Shown: piece by piece, positions 35,301-50,300 of the stretch | How the letters are laid out: each line of letters starts with the position of its first letter | How positions within the stretch are numbered: the stretch's first letter is position 1 | Assembly: GCA_013398615.1 (NCBI GenBank) | Contig: VZSR01003807.1 | Coordinates: 3,688,307 to 3,752,306 of the forward strand | Source: Brachypodius melanocephalos | Lineage: Eukaryota > Chordata > Aves > Passeriformes > Pycnonotidae | DNA: 64,000 nucleotides | Direction: 5' to 3' | Translations under genes and position numbers: made by a program | The notes under the pieces: model-generated | Seen by the model: the letters and a program-made list of their open reading frames with translations, nothing else | The model's database searches: none | Told to the model about the DNA's origin: nothing

Positions 35301-38300
35301 CAGTTCTGCAGAGTACTTGCTCATGTGGAAAAATCCCATATTCTGTGAGACTGTGGGAAACTCTATCTGAAGCAACCTTTCTTCAAGACAAAGACATGTT
35401 TTGCACAAGGAATACCATGAAGTGCCTGCCAAATGGACTTTGTGACCCAGAGAAACGCAGGAGTATTTTATTAGATCTAAACACACGCAGGAAAACAGCA
35501 CCAGGACCTGACAAACACTTGGTGAAAAGTGAGGATTCTGACAGTGTCCTCTCTGCCTCAACCACATTGCCAGAACACCAAATTCGTATTCACTCATTCT
35601 TGTGCATCTCCAATAAGAAATTAATCTTCCTCCTATGCAAAATCTGTGCACAGCCCACATTGTCTGAGATTCATGGCAACTGCAGTGCCTGCTGGGGCAA
35701 GAGCTGACAGACATGGGGGCACACTGAACCACAGGAGAGAAGTGCAGAACCTGAAGAGAATACCTGTCCATAGCACAGAGTCCTAAACAGCATGTATTAG
35801 AAATGGTGGTCATGCAAGCCCTCATCTCAAGGAGCACAGATTGGAACACTAATATGTGACAGTCACAGCTGCTGACCAGAGCACATCCTGCTTTACTGCT
35901 GACTGCACCCAAAACAACAGACAGACCCTGTGAGGAAGCCACAGAAATCTCCCATCTTCTCCAGGGAATCAGCTGCCCACACTTTACACCTTTGCATCAC
36001 ACAGCTCCTTTCACTACTCACACATTGAATGCATATGGTTTGCCTAGACCTGGGACAACTGGACCCCAGGCTGAGACAGATCCTGCAAAAAAGTTACATT
36101 CCAAGCCACAGTTGACAATCTGACCCTAAATTACATTCTCCTCCTCTGTAAGACAGAGAAGCACCCTGAAAGCTGTATCTAAAATGGAGTGTGTTACTCA
36201 GACTAGAGCCTCTTTCTAGAACTGCACCTGCTAACATATGAACACTTACTTCATCACTGATCTTACTTTGGACAGTCTGTTCACAAAACAAAATTAACCC
36301 AAAAATATTATCAGAAAAGTTCTTCAGCTCTCATTACAAGAAGCATGTACTTTCAGAGGACCTGGGTTGTTTTACTGCAGTGCTGTCTTTCATATGTACT
36401 AGCTTCACCACCCTGAAGTGAGCAGATAAGAATGGAGAGGAAGGAGATAATATTGGAAGCTGCTCCTAAAAGAGGTTACACAGATTTCTTTGAAAATCAA
36501 GATGTGGGATTTAATAAGGAATTGCTATTTACTTTTTTTTAAAAAATCAGGTTTCATACGAAAACCTGGAACACTTTCATAAAGAAAATCCCCTTGCCCT
36601 ACCAAAATGAAGACAAAGAAGAGCATCTTGCATCAGAGTATGAACTGATACTATTACATTCATATGCACTACTTGCAAGATAAAATGCACCACAACACAC
36701 TCTCAGAGACTGCACAGTCAATCTTCCACAGAAATACTAGAGGAGAAACAAGAAAGAAAGCATACTTGTCCAGACTAGATCTATACTAGCAAAGGTACCA
36801 CTTTTCTCAGAAGGACAAGTGACCTCAAGGAGCTAGCAAGCCTTGGCAAATTCACTGAAAAGGTCCAGTATACTATCTATAGCTGCTAAAAAGGGAGAAT
36901 TAAGTTTTGGTGGGTTTTTTTTTGCTGTGATCAAAGAAAGAAGAAAAACTAGTCTGATACTCAAATACTGGAATATTAGATGGGGATTCCAGTTTGCCTA
37001 ATTTCTTTTTTGCTTTCTAAAATAATCCCTCCCCTGCCCCCCCATGACATACATTACTCTCCTGGACCCAAAATTTTGCTGCACATTCAATTTCAATGGT
37101 TGACTGTAAAGTATAAAATTGGTATATGAAGTAATGTTTCAACAAAGTTAGACAGAAATCAGCACTTTCACATGCAGATTTCTGAAGGAAAGAAGTGTTG
37201 AAAATGGTAAGTCTTAGCTTTAAACATTCAAAACATTCAAGAACAATGTGTCTTGTGATGTTGTACCATAATGACACACAGTTTCAACAATCTAAATGCT
37301 TTTTAAATATGCACCCTCTAATTACTGGAAATACACTGCAGAAGAAAGCCACCTCAAGCACTTACACAATAAACTGTTTTTTGCACTGGGAGCTGAATAT
37401 TACAATTACAACAGAGGGAACTGGCACCATAGCCCCCAAGGAAGTTTCAGTTACTTATAAAGCACACATAATTCAGAACATCACTGGTCTGCCAGAATTA
37501 CAGTTTCTCTGTATTTCTCTTGTTTTTTCTGGTTAACACATGGTAACATAAGCAGGTCCCTCTAACAGGGTAGAGACTTCTACCATTCTCTTTGACTACA
37601 AGTCAGGCTCCACTGAACACTACCACTCAAAGACCTTTATCAGAGACACATCATCTGAATCTCATGAGCTAACAACAAGATCCTTCGGCTTAGTGCTCTA
37701 TATCTTCTGCACTACTTACTCTTTAAAACAAAAAAAAAAGTTCCACAGTTCTTAATGTCACTGTTCAAGAGCACTAAAAAAAAAACAAACCCAGCTAATG
37801 AAGATGAGTATATCAAGTTTACCTAACTTCATTCCCAGTACCCTAAAGAATGTGAGCATGCCCCCACACACAGTTATTCTGAATTTCAGACTGATACTGA
37901 AATTAACTTGTGATAAGAACCATTAGTAGTTATTTAGGATTTCTGTTCAAAGACAGGAGTTTAAAGAACAGGCCATTAAATGGCATACTTGACCAAAAGG
38001 AGAAACAAGAAAGTCAATTTTAAGGAGTAGAAGACTGACAATCAAAAAAAATGCTGGATGATTAGCAAATCCTAGTTCAGTACATCCCCTGTACTGTACA
38101 TACAGTACTTGTGCCTGCTAAGTAATCTACAATGAGTAAGGAGAGGGGAGAATTGCTTCCTACCCAACTAAGGCAATTGCTTTTCCAGGTTGTCACTGAC
38201 TGAAAGCCAAATCAAGAGATTACAGCCTACAAGACTAGCCTTCACAATACTAAACTGTCAAAGTGTTTAGATGCTGGCTAAAGCTGAGGCTTACACACTC

Positions 38301-41300
38301 TTTCTGTCAAATCCATAAGCTTAAGTTATTTTGTATGTATGAAAACAATTAGCCACATTTAGCAGAGTCCACACGCAGTGCCACGGCTAAATCTCAATCA
38401 CTGACATATTTTTCACTGAAGAATCCTACTCCTCCCCAACCTTTTCAGAGGGCTCTTTTGAAACACCAGGTAAAAATATAAACTAAAGTCCTGCTGCCAG
38501 AAAGATCAAACAATCAACACTCCTTACTTCTCAAATGAGTGCAAGTTAACTAAAAATGCTTTTATAGTCAAACATATCCTAGTCACAGAACTAATGCCTC
38601 TGACATCAATCTGCAGATTTGTTTAAAATGCAGAGTTAAAAATTTAGGGTCTTGATTTCTCCTTTAAGAACTGGGGTCCTGGGATCTCCAAGGTGAAGAA
38701 GACTCATTTTTGACTTCTCATTTCTTCAGACTTGAAGTGGTACTGCTCAAATAAAAATCTGATCATCTCACCTCACAGCACAGATAATAGCATGATATTT
38801 GCTCAAAAACAAAAATAACCTCTAAGCTTACATGTGAATTCCAAAACAAGAGTTTAAAAGCAAGAAACCTCTTGGAATGGTACACACAGTAGTCTTCAGT
38901 GGGTAGGATGACAATTTCAGCAAATTGCACTCCAAGGGAGACCTCCTCAGTAAGAACTGGACCAAAATGCAAGTCACACCCCAGCTCCCACCTTGAGCAG
39001 GCTGCATCTCCCCTCGTATCTTGACTTCACAGCCCACTATGCTTATGGATGTTGCCTGAAGACAGTTTATGTCAGATCCTATTCTTGTAGATCGATGTAG
39101 ACCAAAATTCTACAGAAGACTGGTACCAAAACCAGCAAGAGCGACATTCCTCCTTGGCAGCAAGCTCAGGTGTGCCTGGAAATCACCAGGCCTTGAAGCA
39201 AAGAGGTGAATTCAAGGCAGCAAGAGAAGCATCATACTTCTCTGTTACCTTTGCTAGCAGATCTTGCTAGAACTGAATAAATTATATTTCTCCTGCCTTC
39301 CTGGTCAGAGGCAGGATAGCCAGATGAGAGATGAAGATTACAAGAACCTTAGCTTTCCCAGAGAAGGAAAAATAAGAATAAAGTATCTCAGATTTGTGGC
39401 GTTTTTTTCACAGACAATAATAAAGTTTAAAAGGTAATAGTTGAGGACAATGAGCAGTTATGTTGAAACTGAGGAAATGTTGACATGCTTATAGGCTGCT
39501 CAAAAATTTTTGTTTTCTCTACTTTTTCAAAGTTGCTTCAAGGTTTAAATGATGAAAAAGAGGTCTGAAATAGCAACAGAAATAACTTCAACTTATTTCT
39601 ATTAATGCTAGCCTGAAGAAAATAAAAAACATATGCTCATCCTTATATTAAAGAAAGCATAAGAAGCCACTAAGCTAAGAAGAGTCTGGCTGGGAAGTTT
39701 AGGGCAGCCTCAGGGGGAGGTGGGGTAGGGAGGATTGGTATGAGATCAGATGAAATGCAGTTATCTGCTGTGCATTTATTTGCCACTAAGAATCTTCCTT
39801 TTTTTCCAGTTAAATACCCTATTGCTGGTGTACTCTGTGCTTCAGTGACAAGAGTGAGTTCCCAGCCTCAGCTAAATGCACTACTCAAATACTGAATCAG
39901 AGAAAATCGGCTTAAGAGAGCCAGACGAGGAACCTGAAAAGAGTGATGTGTCACTTGCATGGGAAGATTTAAAAGTAAGATGGGGAATAAATGAAGCCTT
40001 CTTTGAACAAGTAATTTTAAGATGATTTTCAAAGTAACTAAAGCCCTGCATTTATATAGTGTTAAAAATCTAAGTTTCATACAGTACAATGACCTTCACA
40101 GAACACCAATACTGAAAGTTTAGGACTCCAGATGTCTATTAACTTAGTTTTTAAAATTCATAAGTGTATTTGAGAAGTAATTCAAGAAGTAATCACTAAC
40201 TAAAACTCAAGTTACCTCACGTTCCATCCACAGTAGTGCACCAAGTAAAGGACTTCTCCACCTTCGATGTCAGAATCTTTAATACTAGCTTCATACATTT
40301 TTTGATTTTTCCCTCTTCCATACCGCACTTGGACTTTCATGCCTGGTGGATAGCATTCAAACTCTTCTTCCTCATTGTTATTGTTGTCTTCTTCCTCCTC
40401 CTCCTCCTCCTCTTCCTCCTCCTCTGCTTCTTCTTCATCTTCATCTTCTTCCTTATTCGTGTCATCTCTTGAAAGGTTTAAAAAATTGTAGAGTTAATAT
40501 GAGATACTTCATAAGCTTTTCAGTTCCAAACCACATATATTGATAAATATTGTGGATGCATTAGAGAGTGGGAAACAGGAGGCTCCAAATATGTGAAACT
40601 GTACTACAGCTGAGCAATATCAGCAAAATAGGATATAGCAACACACACAAAATCCAGTGACTGTAAGGTGCAAAAGTGACTAAAAGAAAAAAAAAATCCA
40701 TCAAAATCTGTATGAGCAGAAGTTGTTCAAACTCATCTTTATATGATTCTTGCATGCAGTCTCTTTGTTTAAATATATTTTCCTCACTTAAAATTGTTCT
40801 TTTCAATATAGGGAAAATTTCCTAAATTCCATTTTTCAACCTGAAAGTTTTACAAATGCTTCTTGAAACTTCCTTTTCAAAAAAATCCTTGCTTGATAAC
40901 AATGCACAAACTCTATCTCAACAGCTTGAAATTACTGCAACCACAACCAGATTTTGGACCAAAAAAAAAAAAAAAAAACCCAACACCCTTATGTGACTAT
41001 ATTAGCAAATTAAACAATCTGTGCTAATTTATGACCTTGTCACTCCTTGTCAATTACACCACAAGTATTCTAAATGTGTCAAACTTGCATTTAATTGCCA
41101 TATAAATACACGAGCAGGTGTTCACTGCTTTCAGAAGTAAGCTAATTTTGAACATATCTTTAGATATTTTGGACCAATTTTCAGAAGCAGTAAGAATCCA
41201 CAAATCTTGCTAGTTTCAGTCAGTGGTAGCTACGGGCTGCTCAGTTATCTGAAAATTATCTGCAATCAGCTTAAAGAGGCAGACTACATTACAAAAGTTA

Positions 41301-44300
41301 ATGGGGGAAAAAAACTTTTAATCTTAATTAGACTTACAAAGCAGTATTATTGGCCCTCATAACATTCTAATCACACACTCTGTGCAACACAGAACAGATT
41401 TAATTGCTGACTAAATTCACAACAACTGCAGACTGACAATAATCAAAAAACCTGACACACGGAACAGATATGTTTGGATATCTGGATAAGAGAACATAAA
41501 TACTGCTCCAAGTCTGATTCACACCAGTATTTTAGTTAAGTTCACAGAGAGGTCTGTATTAATAATCTAAACCTTTCCACAACATTTTCAGCAGAAAATA
41601 CCCAGAAAAACCAAGCTACTTCTTCTCTGTGAAAGGATGCTCCTTTGCAGAAGTAGAACTGCAGTATTACTATCTAATTAGCTGGCAAAAGGTAATTCAG
41701 AAAAATATGCTAAATTCATGTGAAGTATAACCACACTGATTTAGTAAAAATACTTCAGAAATTAATGTTGTCACATATTTATATGCATAGAAACACTAAA
41801 TATACAAACACATACATATATATACACACACACGTATACTCAATGAGACAAAGGCTAAAAAAATCCATCTTTGTCTGTTAAGTACACCAAGTCACAGAAG
41901 ACATATCTATTCAGGTATATATGGCATGGACCATACAGTTTAATTCTAGAAGGCCGAGACTTTAATTTTATTTTTTAATGCATATATATGTGTGTGTATA
42001 CGTATGTATGTATATGTATAAATACACACACAGAGTCTTGGCCCTCCAGATAGATGCATAGATAGAACTATATACTTTCAGTGAACTACTTTGCTAGTGA
42101 AGTTAAAAACACCAGAGTTAAAAATGCAACATGAATAAACAAGCTTTGAAAGCTCACTTATAGCAAAATTTACTTCTCAAGGAAATCAGGAAAAAAGGTG
42201 CCCGAAGACTCAGATGAAAAATTCCTGAATAGAATTCCACAGCTAACAATAAAAAGCACCAACTAGTAATTTAAATGATTTTAAGTTATACTCTCTGCTG
42301 GACTAGACAAAAACTCCTAGCCAATTTCAGTTCAACAGGTATTATCATACAAAAGCTTAAAAAAATGAGATCAGAAGCAAAGCCACTACAGCTCCAAGAA
42401 CAAGATGAGCTTGTGATTTTCCACTACTAAGTACACTTCAAAACTGCAGTGAACTAAATTTTGCCCTTTTTTTTTCTCTCCAAGATCTAGGGGCACAATC
42501 CTTGAATGCTGTCTACAAAGTAAAGTATGCCTATGCTGCAGATCCAGGATTTTCCAGACACTGGCAATTTTGGTGTCAGTGGCTTTTCAAAAGTTGAACA
42601 AATTTGGAGTCTCTTTCATCTTAATCACCCTATGGCTTTCTTGGTGTCCCAACATATCCTACAAAGACTCCATGAAAATACCAGAAACGGGTACTTTCTG
42701 GAAGAGATGTGTGAAACCATCATTGTGAAGTTGAGTAACTTGGATGGTCAAGGAGATGTGAACAGCAGGCTGAGGGCATGTCAGGAAGCAAGAGCAAAAT
42801 GGAAGCAGAGATGGCTGCAATTACAAAGTGTTCTAAGGAATGACTTGGTTAGCAATCATAAGCTCAAGATTTTAGGAAACCAAACAGAAGCAAAGAACGT
42901 TCATAATTTTGGAGCAGAAAAAAACCAACACACTCATATAGCTCCTGGAACAAAAAAACCAAGCCAAAAACCCCAACCCAAAACCCAAGAACACATACCA
43001 GTGGTTGCAAGAAGATATTGTCTTAGAATGCCATAAGTAGTTCAAATCTGGCAGTGCAGACAAAGGAGATGCCATGACTGCCACAAAACTGAGGTTTCTA
43101 AGAGAAAATTGTGATTGTAGGCATCCAGTATGCAGAGTCATAACTTCATTAGTCCATATATGCATGCATGAGATCACTGGATTTTCTTCAAAGCTGTTTA
43201 GTCAAAATCCCATTTGGGAGAAGGGCATGGGGAAAAGGTAAAAAAAAAAAAAAAACAAAAAAGAAACAAACCTCTTGGCAGCAGACAGTAATTGTCAACT
43301 TAAAACCAGTACCAAGCAATACCACAAAGCTGCAACAATCTGAACAACCCAAGCAGCAGCTGATGAAACAAGGCAGCAGCAGATGTGCACACACAGTGTA
43401 CAGGAGACACAACAATACAAGTGTCACTCTGTTCCAGAATCCAAAGCACTACCAGAAAGCTTATCAGGACTTAAAAGCATTTCAAATTAGAACCACAGAC
43501 TAAAAAGAATACCCCCACCCTATCTCACAAGGATCAGGAACATAAACCTTCAGAAGCAAGAAATGAATGAATTAAAATGCAAAACTATTTGTTAATAAAG
43601 TAAAACCATTAAAATGTTTATATCATACAAATATTGCTTGTCATCAGTTTCAAAGGACAATACAAAATCCTCAAAAGGCTACAACCATATACAAAACAGG
43701 TCATTCTCAGTCAATATAAAGATTTAACACCAACAAGCCCATAAAATTAAGTGTATTAACAACTAGATGTAGTTAATAAATGAAACACTGCTGCTCTTAC
43801 ACCACTCAAGAAAACGCAGCATCATGCAAATCTCTTTCAATCCACATTCTCTGACACTGAACACAAGCTGTAACAAAGCCCAGGTGAAACCTATGAGACA
43901 GAGTGGCATTTGGAACATTACATCTGCCTCCTAGGATTCCTGTTTTGCAGCAAACCTAACCTTACTCCAATACACTTCTCCTGACACACCGAACTTGTAC
44001 ACACAGCAGGTGAGATGGCACATGCAAGATTATTTTTTCAGGAGTTATTCTAAAATTTGAGGAAGCAAGATTATTTCAATTATTGGTTCAATTAAGTCAT
44101 TACAGTTAATTGAGTCACTAGCAGAAATAAACTTTAGTATAATTGACACTTCGAGTTTAGGAATTAGCTTCTATTTTTGTTTCCTGCTTATTTTTTTTCC
44201 TTTTTCTCATCCTAGAGCATAATTCAACCTCTACTTCTCATAATACAGAGCTGAAAGATGTTCAGTCTCCCTTCACATTGTCAATCATAGATGCATTAAG

Positions 44301-47300
44301 GTGACCTTAAGTTTTAAGGCAGAGAGGTAATTAAGACCTTTACTCATGCCATGACAACAGAACCTCCTATTTAATTACAAAAAATAACAACTTCCCAAAA
44401 ATCACCAGTATTTGTCTTCCTTCTTGTCGTGGTTTTGGCTGGGATAGAGTTTGTTTCTCCTTGGTAGCACAGTGCTCTGTTTTGGATGCACCAGAGAGGG
44501 AGGGGAGTGAGCCAGTGGTTTGCATGGTACACAACTGCCAGCTGGGTTAAATCACAGCACCACTGAAGCTACAAAGAAAATCTGAAAATAAAAGCCCCAG
44601 GGACTTCTGTCGGCACACAAAAAATTGGAATAAATGCAGTTAGGTGCTAAGGGAATGGGAAGGCACCACCCTGATCTGAATCACACCTGAGTGCAGTACA
44701 GTACACTTCTATCATGCAAGCAGGTAGGCTGTAACCAGTGTGTTCCTCTGCTGCCACAGACAGGTGATAGGATCTCATGTTATCGTGCCTCATTGTTCAG
44801 ACACAGGTATTGAAACATTCCTCAAAAGGATGAAGGGTGGTTCCAAAGCCTGACTGAAGAGTACAGCCCTTCCTGTTTTTACAGCACTGGTTGACATCCA
44901 CCTTGGAAGCATCCAGTATCTGATGAATGTTTAAAGACTCTTCCACACATGTAAGCCTCAGTGACAGCCACCATGGTTAATAACCTGCACAGTGACCATT
45001 TGCTACGTAAAATACGATGGCAGAACCACTTTTCCCAATCCAGATGTCTCCCTTCTATTCCATACAAAGAGCCAGCACATTTACACCACCACTCTACGCA
45101 TCGTTATTGTCATTTGCAGCTTATTGCTGTATCAAAAGCAATCATTACATGTATGTATGTATGTATCAATCTGTGTTCTATATTAAGAAAAATCAATTAG
45201 ACTTTTTGAAAACATGGCTACGCAAGAACTTCTTTCCTCGTACAAAGACAGCTGAAATACATAAATAGAACACACATCACAAATAAGAGCATTGAAATAC
45301 ATTCCTATAAATAAAACTACTAAGTATGGTTCTTAGAAGCATTTTTCTTTTGCATACACACCAACAATCTAAGATTCTAAGCATATGTTTATACTACACA
45401 ATCACTGAACATGACACATTGCTCTCCATTTTCCCAAACTAATCAATTCCACATAAACTTGAATCAAATTGAGAAAGCGATCTCAAGATACAGTTCTCAA
45501 CTCTTCAGAAGCTAAGAGATATGCCTTTTATATCAAATATTCTACACTCCAGAAGATTCTAACCTTCAGATTCACCACCACAATGATGTGTCATTTCAAT
45601 AGATAAGGAACTGAAGAAAACATTGCCTCTAACAATGCCTCTCTTCCATATGTGAAACGGAGCTTCTGACTATTATATAAACCCATTGTGAACTCCTTTC
45701 AGAAAATCCCTAGTAGGTGTTACCAGAAATTTTAACTCTTGTACAAAAAGTTTCAGCAGCAGCACAGGCACAGCAGGTAGTCCTCTCACCCCACAAGGGC
45801 AATAAACCTTAGTAAAATCCTTTACATGAAACAATGCTCATTTTTACTTAGTTTTCAATTACTAGATTTTACAAAAACTAGGATTTTATTAATCCTAGTT
45901 CCCTCCTACTACTGCTTATAGGAGGGGAAATGTTGCTACTACGTGAAAGATGCATGTAACAGCTTTAAGATTAAGGTTTTTCCCTTGCACATGAATGAAT
46001 GGCTGATAGTCTTGAACAGAATTAAACCACAGACCAAATGTTTAGCATTTTCACCTTGTGATATTGTCAAAGTATGACAGTACCAGCTGCCAGAAAACCA
46101 CACCATAAAGACCTAAACCATCAGTATCAGACAACCAGAAGCGTTTAGGTTTCAGAAGCATTCCTTAAGGACACTTGTAATGCATTCCTTGCAGAAAATT
46201 AAAAAAACGAGACTGTTTTCAAGAATAAGAAACAAATAAGTTCAAGAGGTTTCCTAAGGCCAAAGGAGGACTTGTGCAAACGATGGTCTGCTGAACAAGA
46301 ACAAGGTAAAATGCAAAGATGGCAGCCCTTCCTGGTGTTAAGGCAGCACCTCAGCCACAAGAAGAAAAATGCAAGAACAAAACCTCTTGCCATGTCTATG
46401 TACTGCAGCTGGAATTCTTAAAAAAATTTTGCCTGGGCACCTCAAAAAAATCTAAATACTACCCATATACAGGTCTGCTGCCCATTTTTGGTGAAAAGCA
46501 AAAGTTACCCAGATTCTCAGCATTTAACCTTTCATTTCAGAATGCAGTTCTTGACAGTGGTCTGTCCCAGGTGCCTTAGAGCAAAGTGTTAAAACCAAAA
46601 TAAAACACAAAGCCAACTGAAAAAAAATCTCAATAAAAACTCCAAAACCAACACAGAAATTTGGAGTTGAATGAACTATCTGGGGAAAAAAAAATCTTAC
46701 TAATATTGGTTATATAGCAATTAACCTACACTTCAGTTTTCAAACTGCACCTACTATGAAATTTTTAAAGATCTACCCTTCATTTTATTAGCCTGTACTA
46801 AAAACCCCACACCTTCTAAGAACGGCACTAGGCTCCTGGCCTCAATTTCTTTGGAACATATTCAATTGTCTACACTGTTCATTGTGCAGAAAAACACCTC
46901 AGTTCTCAATTTGTTGACTTTGACCCAAGTGTTCAGCAAGTTAAAACAGTTAATATTATTGGATGCTACAAAGGAAACAGCACACCAACTATGCAATGCT
47001 ACATTTGAAGATCATGACTTCCACAACACGAAGTTTGCAGGAACTTCTAAAGAAGGAGGATTTTGAACTTTCTGGTTTATTCATTGGCCAAGTATAACTA
47101 CATTTTTTGATGTTATGGAAAAGGATGATTTACAAAGTCAGTTTTCTAAAGGACCCTCTGGGACATGGAATGTAACATAACACATTACTGGCTTTTTTAA
47201 AACTTGTTTTAATGACCACAAGCTGTACAACCTGTATCTAGCACAGGTATCTTCCACTAGCCACAGGAAAAAACAAAACAACCCAAAGCAAAACGTGAAC

Positions 47301-50300
47301 AAGAAAAGCATGTATAGAATGAAGGGCAAGGCGCCCTTTGAATCTCTGCTCTCAGTGTTCACAGATGCACAAGCAGGCAAGAAACTGGCACTCCAGGGAA
47401 GAAAGAAAGAGAAAGCTGAGCCTTTGTTCATCTTCATCATATTGTAAAGTCTGTGTAGATGAGACGATACAATTCAAGTGGTAGCAATCTCTAAGGTTCG
47501 AGACACACGGAATTGCACAAAGAAACAAAATCTGTAGAAAATAAACAACCCTGGCTACCAGTAGTATTTCCTGAGATCTGGAAGCTGGGAGTTACACCAA
47601 GTCCTCCTATAAGAATGTCAGCAAGAAGAAACCCAGAAGTTTTTCTATCCTCATAGTTCCTTGTGTAAATAGACAAAAAAGCTACATGAAGATGTCCAAA
47701 GTCCTACAGATATAAATAGAAAACTCTACAAGTTTGCCTAATGCAACATTGGACTTCATTTGTTTAGCTATTTTGTTAGGACAGTGGAGGACAAATGGTC
47801 CATAACCTTTAAAAAGTTCCAAGAAGACATTTTAAATACACCAAGTAACAAAATTTCAATCTGAATTTCACACTAATCTATTTTGATTACATTTCAGGTA
47901 TTGGTGTGTGTAATTAGTTTTCTACCTAAAAAAGGCCTATTTTCATTTTGCATTTCAGTTCAACAAAGAACTCCAACCACAGCATTTCCACCTTTGTAAA
48001 AGTTCCGCCACTTCTAATCCATGACGTTGAGTATTGGGAAGTACAACATCTATTACAATGTCCCATAAAACTCCTTTAAGCCTTTAAGGTATAAATGCTA
48101 AAACATTATTTACTATTTAGGATGACAGTGACATTTAAAAAGCTCTTTAAAGCTGATACAAGTGCATTTTGTACTGCCTATCAATCTGAGAGGGTAGAAG
48201 GGAAAAGTAATCATGCTAACAGTGCTACTACAATAACACTGCTTATAAATACTTACAATTACCTGCTGTAAGTGTTCCATTTTTGTAATTTAAATTATTC
48301 CTTCAAACAGAGCATACCTCCCAGCAATGACCACATCACCACCTACACCTCTTTTTAGAGTTATGCTTTCTATTCTAAGCAACTCATTACAATCTTCCAT
48401 GAGTCATAATAGCAAAATACTAGTTGGAAGAGTTTTGCAGTGGGATACATAAGGAGGAGCAGAGGGAAAAGAATTCACTCAACTGCTATCAGGTGAATTG
48501 GGAAAACTTAAAAGGAGGTAGGTATTCTCTACTGATTCTTGTTGTTTTCATAAATAAAAAACTAGGACCACTCGTAACATTTTTTGATCTCATAAATAAT
48601 GCAAGTTGACATGAACTGGGATTAAAAACACTCCAACTTAAAAAAATAAAAACAAAGGACTACTGAAAAACAAATGCAGCTTCTAACTCTTCATGTACCA
48701 TTCACTACTGCAGCATGGTAAGCATGAAGCCACCATACTTTTCAAGTATATAAATAAATAAATATAAAATAACATCAAACATACACACATTCCCTAAATA
48801 CACAATTTATGGGAACTTTTAAAACTGCTATTCTCTAAACATTGCAAAGTTTTCCATCTATTTAGTTCTATATTTTGAAAGCAGCACCGTAAAATCAGTC
48901 TTTAATAATTCTCAAAATCTCGCAAACCCGTTGAAGCACAACTCATCTAGTTCACATTAAAAATAGCAAATGCAACAACAAAGCCCAGCAATTAGTATTT
49001 TTAAAAAGAAAAGTTTACACAGGATACAAACAAAATCACATCCATAAAGAAAAGGATCTTAAACTGAATTCAGGTAAACTTGGTTTTTCTGTATTCTGCA
49101 TTTCTGAGTTACAGAAATTGCCAATGAAGTCTCACTGAAAATATTCAGGACAAAAATATTTTACAAAAGGATTTTTCCAGGATCCACTAAAAAAAATCAA
49201 AATCTAAAATAAAATAAAATAGCTACTACCAATGAATCAGAAATCAATATACTAAACTATGACATTCTGGCCACAACTTTTAATGGGTCGGAAAAAGCAT
49301 TAAGAGCTAATGATATTTAGACAGAAGATCAAGACAGCTGATCTACTAAACAACAAAATTGCTGGAATGAACAAGGGAATTACTGGTCAGGCAACAGATG
49401 GTATTAACTACAAAAAAACCCAACAAAACCCAACACATCCCTGATATACAGATTGCTGTGAAAGTATAAGGAGGTGTCATTATCTGCTTTCCCTCTTGTA
49501 ACAGCTTCCCCTTTAAGCATCTGTTACTGGGTTTTATTGAAGACAAATACTGTATTAAAAGAGATCTATCTGACTTCTAAGGGAAATTTTTGTGTTTTTA
49601 ACACTAGAAATCATACTGTATAAGGGTTTTAATTGTAAGAATACAAATTGTTAACACACTGGGGATTAATGAGGACTGTTTTCTGGTTTTACTTTTTTTG
49701 TGTGGCTGCTGAAAAACTTGCGAGATTTTCCTGCATTGAAACAGAAAAAATTGCCCATTCCATGAACCAAATGATTCACATCCACTCATTGATGGCCCTG
49801 AGCATCCCTATTATTTCCATATCCTACTTTCAAAACACCTGTCTGAAGATCTGCACAAGAGACTCCTGCCAGTACCAGGCCTATTCAACACTACTGTCCA
49901 AAAGCAAAAGCTGGAAACCGCAATATTTGAACGAAAATCAAGTATAAAAATACTCCTGGCAATGACTGCAATATTTTTGTATTAAATCAAATAGTCTTCT
50001 ATGCTTTGTATATTCTGTTCTCACTCAGCTTACATTAAGGCCTGGAACCTATAAAACTTAAGCTGCCTTTTCTTTTAAAAATGGACAGGTGAACTTCAAT
50101 AGCCTAACCACAACAAAGTTATAAACACACCAGTCTCTGGAAGATAGGACTTTAATTAACAACATCATGTCTGATTCAAAGTTCAAATGACAAGAGTAAA
50201 ATTTAAAAAACATCTATGTCTCATCTGATTAGAAACAGCGTAACTTACCCTGATTTTTCTTTTTCTTCAACATCTGCATTTACTGTAGGATTTTCCATTT

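Larger units (their letters stand above)
40468..50248 (-). other. ARID4B: ARID4B intron of 9.8 kb
   Basis: The largest intron in the window. It holds AT/CA microsatellites near 41810-42030, a plus-strand open frame of 169 codons (42527-43036), and an LTR-like fragment near 44425-44550. Elsewhere it is AT-rich with nothing recognised. Confidence 0.7.
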
